Positions 25,814-32,921 of a stretch of 41,918 nt of DNA are shown here, one piece after another (the first letter of the stretch is position 1; every line of letters starts with the position of its first letter). The translations under genes and the position numbers were made by a program. The notes beneath the pieces were generated by a model. That model did not search any database. It had not been told where the DNA came from and saw nothing but the letters and a program-made list of their open reading frames with translations. Source of the DNA: Armatimonadota bacterium (lineage in GTDB: Bacteria > Armatimonadota > UBA5829 > DTJY01); assembly GCA_025358205.1 (NCBI GenBank), contig JANYKG010000173.1:1-41918 (forward strand), written 5' to 3'.

Positions 25814-26797
25814 ATGATACTCGTCACAGGCGGCACTGGATACATCGGCTCGCACACCGTAAAACAGTTGCTCGAAAACGGCTACGAGACCGTGGTTTTC
25901 GACAGCATGGAACTCGGGCATCCCGAAGCCGTCCTCGGCGGGCAGGTCTTCACCGGCGACCTGCGCGATGCCGACCGAATCAACGCGGTTTTCGACAAGT
26001 ACCCGATAGATGCGGTTGTCCATTTCGCGGCCTATGCCTCCGTGCCTGACTCCGTGGCGAACCCGGACAAGTATTTCACCAACAACATCGCCGGCGGGCT
26101 GAACCTGGTCAACGCCATGCGCGCCCATGATGTGAAGCGTATCATCTTCTCGTCCAGCGCGGCCACCTACGGCGAACCTCTGCACACGCCGATTACCGAA
26201 GACCATCCGCAGAACCCCACCAACCCCTACGGCGAGACCAAGCTGATGTTCGAGAAGATACTGAAGTGGTACGACGTGGCGTACGGCATCAAGTCGGTCT
26301 CCCTGCGGTATTTCAACGCGTCCGGCGCGGACCCCGAAGGCCGCATAGGCGAGGATCATGAGCCGGAAGGTCACCTCATTCCATTGGTGCTTCAGGTTCC
26401 GCTCGGTCGGCGCGACCACGTGAAGGTCTTCGGCCTCGACTGGGATACGCCTGACGGATCGTGCGTGCGCGACTATATTCATGTGACCGACCTGGCACAG
26501 GCGCACCTGCTCTCACTGAAGGCTCTGGAGGGCGGCGCGCAGACTACGGCCTACAACCTCGGGAATGGCGACGGCCAGTCCGTCAAGCAGGTGATCGAGG
26601 CGGCGGAAGAAGTGGTCGGCAAGAAGATCAAGTGGGAGCCTGCCGAGCGGCGTGCGGGCGACCCGGCCAAGCTCGTGGCAAGCTCCGACAAACTGCAGAA
26701 AGGCCTCGGCTGGAAACCGCTCTACGCCGAGTTACACACCATCATCGAGCACGCCTGGGCATGGCATTCCGCCCACCCCAGGGGCTACGCGAAGTAG
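25814..26797 (+). CDS. galE: UDP-glucose 4-epimerase
   Basis: A 327-residue short-chain dehydrogenase/reductase-type epimerase that interconverts UDP-glucose and UDP-galactose (or the N-acetyl forms). It has the NAD-binding GGTGYIGS at 6-13, FSSSAATYGEP near 112-122, and the catalytic YxxxK as YGETK at 139-143. It also has LRYFNASGADPEGRIGE and the C-terminal block YNLGNGDGQSVKQVI typical of GalE. GGAGG precedes the ATG at nine bases. It sits between the exopolysaccharide synthase fusion and thrS with its own promoter, and could supply sugar nucleotides to the former. Confidence 0.93.
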   Translation: MILVTGGTGYIGSHTVKQLLENGYETVVFDSMELGHPEAVLGGQVFTGDLRDADRINAVFDKYPIDAVVHFAAYASVPDSVANPDKYFTNNIAGGLNLVNAMRAHDVKRIIFSSSAATYGEPLHTPITEDHPQNPTNPYGETKLMFEKILKWYDVAYGIKSVSLRYFNASGADPEGRIGEDHEPEGHLIPLVLQVPLGRRDHVKVFGLDWDTPDGSCVRDYIHVTDLAQAHLLSLKALEGGAQTTAYNLGNGDGQSVKQVIEAAEEVVGKKIKWEPAERRAGDPAKLVASSDKLQKGLGWKPLYAELHTIIEHAWAWHSAHPRGYAK

Positions 26798-26848
26798 TAT
26801 GACACAATGGGAGGGCGATCCGCCGCGGCGGACCGTTGAGCGTTGAAT

Positions 26849-26931
26849 GCCTGCCCTGAGTCCTGTCGAAGGGTTGGATGTTCGAATCCCCATCTCCCGT
26901 CCTCTCCGTGTCCTCTGTGTCTCCTGTGGTT
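26849..26931. repeat. Dispersed-repeat debris upstream of thrS
   Basis: The stretch holds CCTGCCCTGAGTCCTGTCGA (26849-26868 region), a word that recurs in many environmental genomes. It then has TCTCCGTGTCCTCTGTGTCT...GTGGTT (26904-26931), which matches the terminal repeat of the element at 39088-39211. No coding potential is seen in 26798-26959. Confidence 0.5.
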
Positions 26932-26959
26932 CATTCCCTCCGAGTTCCATCTCCGAAGT

Positions 26960-26988
26960 TTGCACAAGGCGCACGAGTCTGGTATCAT
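26960..26988 (+). promoter_or_regulatory. Promoter of thrS
   Basis: TTGCAC (26960-26965), a 17-base spacer and TATCAT (26983-26988), with TGG directly before the -10. The leader to the GTG at 27041 is about 46 bases. No T-box leader is present. Confidence 0.6.
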
Positions 26989-27040
26989 TTGGTATTAGAG
27001 AGCATTCGGTTGGGAAACCGGCCGGAAAGAGGTGGACGGC

Positions 27041-28753
27041 GTGGAAGCAATCGGCAACGATCTGGTGACTCTTCGGCACAGCGCGGCGCATGTGATGGCG
27101 CAGGCGGTCACCGAGCTGTACCCGGACGCGAAGCCCGGCATCGGCCCGGCAATCGAGGACGGCTACTACTATGACTTCGACAGGAAAGAGGCGTTCACTC
27201 CCGACGACCTGGAGAAGATAGAAGAGCGGATGAAGCAGATCGTGAAAGCGAACCTGCCCATCATCCGCCGCGAAGTCACCCGCGAAGAGGCCGAGAAGAT
27301 ATTCGCCGACCAGCCATACAAGCTGGAGCTGATCTCCGAGCTTGAGGATGAGGTCATCACCGTCTACGAGCAGGGCGGTTTTGTGGACCTGTGCCGCGGC
27401 CCTCACGTCAACTACACCAGCAAGATCAAGGCATTCAAGCTGCTGAGCGTGGCTGGCGCGTACTGGCGAGGCAGCGAGAAAAACGCCATGCTCCAGCGCA
27501 TCTACGGCACGGCGTTCCCCAACAAGCTGGAGCTTGAGGAGTACCTGGTCCGAGTGGAAGAGGCCAAGAAGCGCGACCACCGCAAGCTGGGTAAGGAACT
27601 GGACCTGTTCAGTTTCCACGAGGAAGGCCCCGGGTTCCCGTTCTGGCACCCCAAGGGAACCATCGTCTACAACTCCATCGTGGATCACTGGCGCAAGGTT
27701 CACACCGAGCGCGGCTACCAGGAAATCAAGACCCCGATGATCCTGAACGAGGACCTTTGGCACCGTAGCGGCCACTGGGATACCTACCGCGAAAATATGT
27801 ACTTCGTGGCGATAGACGAGCAGACCTACTCCGTTAAGCCGATGAACTGTCCGGGCGGTATCCTGGTCTACAAGGACACGCTGCACTCCTACCGCGAACT
27901 GCCGCTGAAATACTGCGAACTCGGCCACGTCCACCGGCACGAGAAGTCCGGCGTGCTGCACGGGCTGTTCCGCGTGCGCGCGTTCACGCAGGATGATGCG
28001 CACGTCTACTGCACTCCTGAGCAGATACAGGAAGAGATCATCAAGGTCATTGACCTGGTTACGGCGATCTACTCCAAGTACGGCTTCACGGAGTACCGCA
28101 TCGAGCTGAGCACCAGGCCCGAGAAGGCGATTGGCTCTGACGAGATGTGGGAGACGGCGGAAAGCGCCCTTCACGCTGCGCTTAAGGTGAAGGAAATCGA
28201 GTACGCTGTGAACCCCGGCGACGGCGCGTTCTACGGCCCGAAGATTGACTTCCACGTGAAGGACACTGTCGGCAGGTCGTGGCAACTCGGCACCATCCAG
28301 CTCGATTTCTCCATGCCGGAGCGGTTCGAGATGGAGTACATCGGCGAGGACGGCAAGGCGCACAGGCCTGTTATGATCCACCGCGCGATACTCGGCTCGC
28401 TTGAGAGGTTCATCGGCATTCTGATCGAGAACTACGCCGGAGCGTTCCCGCTGTGGATGGCGCCCGAGCAGATAAGAGTGCTGCCCATCACCGACCGGCA
28501 TGCCGAGTACGCGAAGAAAGTCGGCGCGAAACTGAAGAGCCAGGGACTGAGAGTGGAAGTGGATACCCGAAACGAGAAGACGGGGTACAAGATCCGCGAG
28601 GCTCAGATGCAGAAGATTCCCTACATGCTGATCGTGGGCGACAGGGAAGAAGAAGCGGGCGCGGTTTCCGTTCGGCACCGGGAGGAAGGCGACCTGGGAT
28701 CAGTCAGCCTGGACGACTTCATTTCCCGAGTCAAGACAGAGTTGGCGGACTGA
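27041..28753 (+). CDS. thrS: Threonyl-tRNA synthetase without TGS domain
   Basis: This class II synthetase charges tRNA-Thr. It has 570 residues against about 640 in most bacteria, because the N-terminal TGS domain is absent. The protein starts directly at the editing domain, with HSAAH at 13-17 and CRGPHV near 118-123, so serine editing should be kept. The catalytic core has MNCPGG near 268, FRVRAFTQDDAH near 308 with motif 2 nearby, and HRAILGSLERFIG (motif 3) near 447. The anticodon-binding domain is complete. The GTG at 27041 follows GAGG at eight bases; a GTG at 27032 is also in frame. No TGS-like reading frame precedes it. Confidence 0.93.
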   Translation: MEAIGNDLVTLRHSAAHVMAQAVTELYPDAKPGIGPAIEDGYYYDFDRKEAFTPDDLEKIEERMKQIVKANLPIIRREVTREEAEKIFADQPYKLELISELEDEVITVYEQGGFVDLCRGPHVNYTSKIKAFKLLSVAGAYWRGSEKNAMLQRIYGTAFPNKLELEEYLVRVEEAKKRDHRKLGKELDLFSFHEEGPGFPFWHPKGTIVYNSIVDHWRKVHTERGYQEIKTPMILNEDLWHRSGHWDTYRENMYFVAIDEQTYSVKPMNCPGGILVYKDTLHSYRELPLKYCELGHVHRHEKSGVLHGLFRVRAFTQDDAHVYCTPEQIQEEIIKVIDLVTAIYSKYGFTEYRIELSTRPEKAIGSDEMWETAESALHAALKVKEIEYAVNPGDGAFYGPKIDFHVKDTVGRSWQLGTIQLDFSMPERFEMEYIGEDGKAHRPVMIHRAILGSLERFIGILIENYAGAFPLWMAPEQIRVLPITDRHAEYAKKVGAKLKSQGLRVEVDTRNEKTGYKIREAQMQKIPYMLIVGDREEEAGAVSVRHREEGDLGSVSLDDFISRVKTELAD

Positions 28754-28806
28754 GGCAGTTCGGCTTACTTGATATGCACGCGGTAATAGAAATCATACGT
28801 CTAACC

Positions 28807-28827
28807 GCCGAATCGCGCGAATTCGGC
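28807..28827 (+). terminator. Hairpin downstream of thrS
   Basis: GCCGAAT (28807-28813) pairs with ATTCGGC (28821-28827) around a 7-base loop. It lies 54 bases after thrS. There is no T-run, so it may be only an RNA-processing hairpin. The rest of 28754-28961 shows no gene. Confidence 0.3.
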
Positions 28828-28961
28828 TAATACATCACTGGTGAGCGTCTCTTTAGCAGCCTTTGCGCACTTGGCGGCGGGCCTTGGACACAATCCGCCG
28901 AATATGTATACCCCTCCATGTGTGTTTCCGTCCCCCTTTTGCCACCTCATCACAAATGTCC

Positions 28962-28990
28962 TTGACAAAACGATGTATTCTGCCTATAAT
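28962..28990 (+). promoter_or_regulatory. Full-consensus sigma-70 promoter of the SOS operon
   Basis: TTGACA (28962-28967), exactly 17 bases, then TATAAT (28985-28990). This is a perfect consensus promoter, the strongest in the window. The predicted +1 is near 28997, inside the LexA palindrome. Such a promoter needs a repressor to be kept silent. Confidence 0.85.
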
Positions 28991-28991
28991 A

Positions 28992-29005
28992 CGAACATAT
29001 GTTCG
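28992..29005. promoter_or_regulatory. LexA-binding SOS box
   Basis: CGAACATATGTTCG is a perfect 14-base palindrome of the form CGAAC-N4-GTTCG, the LexA box of Bacillus and many other Gram-positive and related bacteria. It starts one base after the -10 hexamer and covers the +1, the ideal place for repression. The operon behind it encodes DinB, a classic SOS gene, which supports the assignment. Confidence 0.85.
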
Positions 29006-29095
29006 ATGAAACTCCGAAGGGCATTGTTCAGCCTGGATTATTCGGGTTAGTCGAGATCCGAGCGCAAACGACTGCAAATTGCAAAGGTTGGCACA

Positions 29096-29344
29096 ATGGA
29101 AGCCGTCACTGTAGATGAAGCCATACGAGTCTGTGTGGCTTTCGAAAAGCAAAAAGTCTTCCCTGTCTGGTTCCGATGGCGGGATAGGTACTACAAGGTA
29201 AAGGAAGTCAATTTCACCTGGATTAGCAACCAGGGATCAGCGCGACTTCATCATTACGCTGTGACGGACGGAGACAACACCTATGAGCTATGCTTCAACT
29301 CTCGTACTTTGAGATGGATGCTGGGACGGATTTATGCAGGTTAA
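29096..29344 (+). CDS. Small WRxR-type protein of the SOS operon (DUF6504-like)
   Basis: An 82-residue protein, the first solid gene after the SOS promoter and 3 bases ahead of dinB. It contains WFRWRDRYYKVKEV (25-38), HYAVTDGDNTYELCF (53-67) and WMLGRIY near 74-80. This pattern of WRxRxYxVxEV, YEL and a C-terminal W...RIY resembles the small DUF6504-type proteins next to Y-family polymerases in other bacteria. That family name is from memory and unverified. AAAGG precedes the ATG. It may be a polymerase accessory factor; no function is proven. Confidence 0.6.
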   Translation: MEAVTVDEAIRVCVAFEKQKVFPVWFRWRDRYYKVKEVNFTWISNQGSARLHHYAVTDGDNTYELCFNSRTLRWMLGRIYAG

Positions 29345-29347
29345 GAC

Positions 29348-30577
29348 ATGGACAAGAGACGTTATATCCTCTTAGTAGACATGAACGCATTTTTTGCTAG
29401 TATCGAGCAACGGTGCAACCCTGCTCTGCGCGGGAAACCGGTATTGGTGGGAGGCTCTACCAGTAAGCGTTCTGTAGTGGCAGCAGCGAGTTACGAGGCG
29501 CGACCTTTTGGAATTCACTCCGGCATGTCAATGACGGAAGCTTTGCTATTATGCCCGAATGCCGTATTAGTGGAAGGAAACTCGTCAAAGTACGCAGACA
29601 CAGCGCGCCGTGTGTTCCAAATCTGCAAGGACTACACTGATCAGATGGAAATTTACTCCATTGACGAGTGCTTCATGGATGTTACCAACACGCAGAATAT
29701 TTTCGGCGGCGCTTGGGAAATCGCTAAGGCCGTTAAGCGGCGCATACGAACAGATATGGGATTGACCTGCTCGGTGGGCATCGGGCCAAACAAAATGCTT
29801 GCCAAGCTTGCATCCGGGATGATGAAACCCGACGGCCTGGTGGAGATCAAGCCCGAAGAAATCACAGGCTTGCTTGAAAAAATGCCTGTGGAAAAGCTTC
29901 ACGGCATTGGAGATAAAACCCGGATTCGACTGGCGAAGATGGGTATTACAACTGCGGGGTCATTGGGCCGCGTACCCGTCGAAACACTCCAGCGGAGGTT
30001 TGGAGTTCTTGGGGATATTCTGCACAAAATGGGAAACGGAATAGACTGCTCCGCCGTGGTTCCATGGCATGCCGAGCCGGATGTCAAATCTGTAGGACAC
30101 TCCTATACGTTGGACCGAAATACGCGAGATTGGGATGTGATTCACCATCATCTGCTGCGACTCTCAGAGATGGTGGGGCGTAGATTGAGAAGCCAGGGCT
30201 ATGCCGGCAAGACCATAACTCTTGTTTCGAGGTATGAAGATATGCATACGTTTACCCGGCAGCGGAGCATTGCTGAGTATTTGGATGATGGATATGCCAT
30301 ATACCAGGTGGCTGCCTCTATTCTGCATAAGCACGATGCAGGTGGGCACAAAATTCGCCTGGTGGGAGTATCCGTATCAAATCTGGTAAAGGGAATATGC
30401 CAACCGGAACTCCTTGCCGGCCATCGCTACAGAGATTTGTTGAAGACCCTGGATGGCATCAACGACAAATACGGCGAGTTTACCGTTAAGCGCGCAAGCC
30501 TGATGGATGTGAAGCTACGACCGAAGACTCACGGGTTTGAGCGCAAGAAGATAATTCAGTTGGTCACTACAGCATGA
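29348..30577 (+). CDS. dinB: DNA polymerase IV (Y family)
   Basis: This translesion DNA polymerase copies damaged templates. It has 409 residues. Catalytic residues are seen: D11 in LLVDMNAFFASIE (steric gate F15 or F16) and D106-E107 in YSIDECFMD. SVGIGPNKMLAKLASGMMKPDG (thumb-entry block) lies near 140-161, LHGIGDKTRIRLAKMGI near 182-198, and a little-finger domain ends the protein. The C-terminus (RKKIIQLVTTA) has no evident QxxLF sliding-clamp motif. It is second in the LexA-controlled operon, and its stop overlaps the region where the DUF72 gene begins, so all three genes are cotranscribed. Confidence 0.92.
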   Translation: MDKRRYILLVDMNAFFASIEQRCNPALRGKPVLVGGSTSKRSVVAAASYEARPFGIHSGMSMTEALLLCPNAVLVEGNSSKYADTARRVFQICKDYTDQMEIYSIDECFMDVTNTQNIFGGAWEIAKAVKRRIRTDMGLTCSVGIGPNKMLAKLASGMMKPDGLVEIKPEEITGLLEKMPVEKLHGIGDKTRIRLAKMGITTAGSLGRVPVETLQRRFGVLGDILHKMGNGIDCSAVVPWHAEPDVKSVGHSYTLDRNTRDWDVIHHHLLRLSEMVGRRLRSQGYAGKTITLVSRYEDMHTFTRQRSIAEYLDDGYAIYQVAASILHKHDAGGHKIRLVGVSVSNLVKGICQPELLAGHRYRDLLKTLDGINDKYGEFTVKRASLMDVKLRPKTHGFERKKIIQLVTTA

Positions 30578-30591
30578 TGAGTGGAGGAACT

Positions 30592-31404
30592 ATGGGGAAA
30601 ATTCGATTGGGAACCAGTGGTTATAGCTTTCAGAGTTGGAAGGGAAACGTCTATCCTGCCACCATCAAGAATGCCGACATGTTTACTTACTACTTGAGCC
30701 GTTTTGGGTTCAACACCGTTGAGATAAATTACACGTATTACCATCTCCCGAGCGCGGCAACAATGGCATCGCATGTGAGAAAAGCGCCCGATGATTTCGA
30801 CTTTACTGTTAAGCTATTTGGTGGTATCACCCACGACCCATGGAAAACCACAGTGCTCGGTAAACTGGATACCGGGCTGTGCGAGCAGTTCATAGAAGGT
30901 GTAAAGCCGCTCACGGAATCCGGCAAGCTGGGTTGTGTATTGGCGCAGTTTCCATCTGCTATGTCCAGAAACCCGACTGCAAAGAAGTTTGTATCCACAC
31001 TTGCAGAAGCGCTGGAAGGATTGCCGCTTGTCTGTGAATTTCGTAATAGAGGGTGGGCATCCAAAGAGATCGAGCAGGAACTAAGGCAGGCTGGTATAGG
31101 GTATTGCGCCGTAGACGAGCCGCAAATCGGAGTTTTGATGCCGCTTGTTCCACTGGTGACATCGGATATAGCGTATTTGCGTCTTCATGGTCGCAATCGA
31201 AAATGGTTTCAGGATTCATCGCAGCGATATGACTACTTATACAGCAATCAGGAACTATTAGAACTGCTGCCAAAAATAAAAGCGATGGCATCATCGAGCG
31301 AAACCATGTACGTGGCCTTCAACAACTGCCACGCAGGATCAGCAGTAGTGAATGCCAAGATGATGCTGGATCTGCTTGATGAAGAATCAAACCAGGATTG
31401 GTAG
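30592..31404 (+). CDS. DUF72 (YecE-like) TIM-barrel protein in the SOS operon
   Basis: A 270-residue protein of the DUF72 family, a TIM-barrel fold of unknown function. Family blocks are IRLGTSGYSFQSWKGNVYP (4-22), FNTVEINYTYYHLPS near 41-55, FDFTVKLFGGITHD near 68-81, LAQFPSAM, VCEFRNRGW near 144-152, YLRLHGRN, and VAFNNCHAGSAVVNA near the end. The ATG at 30592 follows GGAGG at four bases; ATGs at 30574 and 30577 overlap the dinB stop. As the last gene of a LexA-controlled operon it probably serves DNA repair or damage tolerance. That is inferred from context. Confidence 0.85.
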   Translation: MGKIRLGTSGYSFQSWKGNVYPATIKNADMFTYYLSRFGFNTVEINYTYYHLPSAATMASHVRKAPDDFDFTVKLFGGITHDPWKTTVLGKLDTGLCEQFIEGVKPLTESGKLGCVLAQFPSAMSRNPTAKKFVSTLAEALEGLPLVCEFRNRGWASKEIEQELRQAGIGYCAVDEPQIGVLMPLVPLVTSDIAYLRLHGRNRKWFQDSSQRYDYLYSNQELLELLPKIKAMASSSETMYVAFNNCHAGSAVVNAKMMLDLLDEESNQDW

Positions 31405-31458
31405 GGAATAAATCTCCAAAAAACGGCATTATACGCTTTGTGCATAACGCAGGCAAGA

Positions 31459-31467
31459 TGGTATAAT
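31459..31467 (+). promoter_or_regulatory. Extended -10 promoter of the MATE gene, +1 on the start codon
   Basis: TGG-TATAAT (31459-31467) is followed by exactly six bases and the ATG at 31474, so the predicted +1 is the A of ATG. There is no Shine-Dalgarno sequence. This is the same layout as at 8019-8034. Confidence 0.65.
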
Positions 31468-31473
31468 CCCCGC

Positions 31474-32907
31474 ATGAGTTCAGAAGTAAAGACATCCTCA
31501 TCAGGCAAACAGGGGCGCGACCTGACGACCGGCAGCATTCCACGCCATCTGGTAGCGTTTGCGATTCCGATGTTCATCAGCAGCCTGCTTCAGACCGCCT
31601 ACAGCTTCGTCAATGCGTGGTGGGTCAGCAATGGGCTGGGTAAAACCGCTCTGGCGGCGGTGACTGTCAGCATGCCGATCATCTTCGTTCTTATCGCAGT
31701 GGCGTTCGGGGTTACCATGGCTGCGAACATTCTTGCCGCGCAGGCATACGGCGCGAAGGACTGGCAGTACCTGAAGCGGGTAGTAAGCAACTCGGTAATA
31801 CTGGCTGCGGTAATGAGCCTTATTTGCGTCCTGGCCGGACACATCTTCGCCGGACGGCTGATCGTGCTGGCGAAGACTGCCAAAGATACCATCCCCATGA
31901 CTGTGCGGTACATGCAGATCATTATTTGGACCGTCCCGCCTACGTTTGCCATGTTCCTGTTTGCCTCCCTCCTAAGAGGCACCGGTGACTCCACAACGCC
32001 GCTGCGCTTCCAGGCTGCTGCTCTGATATCAAACGCGATTCTTGACCCGTTACTCATGTTCGGGTGGCTCGGACTTCCGAAGCTTGGGCTGAACGGCACG
32101 GCGTTTGCGAGCATCATATCGTACACCGGCGCCGTCATCGGACTCGCAATCTACCTCCGTGCTAAGAAGCACATCGCCCGCCCGGACTGGCGTCACCTCC
32201 GCACTGATTGGGCGACGAGTTCTTTGCTTCTCAAGGTGGGACTACCTACCATGTTTCAGCAGTCATCCATCTCAATCGGTTTGTTCATCATCATGAGCCT
32301 GGTGAACACGTTTGGCAAGGACAGCATAGCGGCGTTTGGCGCTTCGATACGCATAGACAACTTCGCTTTCATGCCGGCGCTTACGGTAGGAATGGCGGTC
32401 TCCGCACTTGCGGGACAGAACATCGGCGCGAAGAAATACGACCGAGTGCAGGAGGTCTTCAAGTGGGGCATCATCATCGGATGCGGCACTACATTTATCG
32501 GGGCGCTGATGCTGGTCACGATTCCATCGTTCCTGCTCACGCTTTTCACGCGAGACCCCGTCGTAATCGCTATCGGTGTACACTATCTTCGCATCGTGGG
32601 ATCGTCGTATGTGATACTGGCCGCAATGTTCGTGAGTAACGGCGTGATAAACGGGGCTGGACACACCATGGTCACCACGATCGTCTCGATGGTCTCGCTT
32701 TGGTTTATCCGCGTGCCGCTGGCGGCCTACCTGTCCCATCGCATGCATCGAGTTGAGGGCATATGGTGGGCGATGGCTATGGGCTTCTTCATCGGCACGA
32801 TTCTCAGCCTGGCATACTACTTCTCCGGACGGTGGAAAAAACCGCTGAAGGGTTCGCATCTCGCGGAAGAGCCTATCACGCCGATCCCGGATATTGTCGT
32901 GGAATAA
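31474..32907 (+). CDS. MATE-family multidrug/solute exporter
   Basis: A 477-residue inner-membrane protein with about twelve hydrophobic helices in two similar halves, as in the MATE family of Na+ or H+ antiporters. Typical blocks are IPRHLVAFAIPMFISSLLQTA near 22, AFGVTMAANILAAQAYGAKD near 77-96, SLLRGTGDSTTPL near 167-179, and the second-half equivalents VGMAVSALAGQNIGAKKYDR near 308-327 and VSNGVINGAGHT. It starts without a leader and is followed after only 14 bases by a secreted glycosidase gene. It may export a drug, a metabolite or a glycoside; the substrate cannot be read. Confidence 0.88.
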   Translation: MSSEVKTSSSGKQGRDLTTGSIPRHLVAFAIPMFISSLLQTAYSFVNAWWVSNGLGKTALAAVTVSMPIIFVLIAVAFGVTMAANILAAQAYGAKDWQYLKRVVSNSVILAAVMSLICVLAGHIFAGRLIVLAKTAKDTIPMTVRYMQIIIWTVPPTFAMFLFASLLRGTGDSTTPLRFQAAALISNAILDPLLMFGWLGLPKLGLNGTAFASIISYTGAVIGLAIYLRAKKHIARPDWRHLRTDWATSSLLLKVGLPTMFQQSSISIGLFIIMSLVNTFGKDSIAAFGASIRIDNFAFMPALTVGMAVSALAGQNIGAKKYDRVQEVFKWGIIIGCGTTFIGALMLVTIPSFLLTLFTRDPVVIAIGVHYLRIVGSSYVILAAMFVSNGVINGAGHTMVTTIVSMVSLWFIRVPLAAYLSHRMHRVEGIWWAMAMGFFIGTILSLAYYFSGRWKKPLKGSHLAEEPITPIPDIVVE

Positions 32908-32921
32908 CAGGAGGAACCACT

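Noticed and set aside
26870-26895. TTCGAATCC resembling a tRNA T-loop
   Set aside because: The flanking bases do not form a T-stem, and no acceptor, D or anticodon arm can be drawn around it.
26732-28678. A 648-codon open frame on the strand opposite thrS
   Set aside because: Same antisense effect; it runs through repeat debris at its 3' end and has no recognisable domain.
28841-29050. A 69-codon frame across the SOS promoter and LexA box
   Set aside because: It would span the promoter and operator, has no family motif and no ribosome-binding site.
32763-32921. Earlier start for the GH106-like protein inside the MATE gene
   Set aside because: The ATG at 32922 has a perfect AGGAGG and begins a signal peptide; the extension would bury it.
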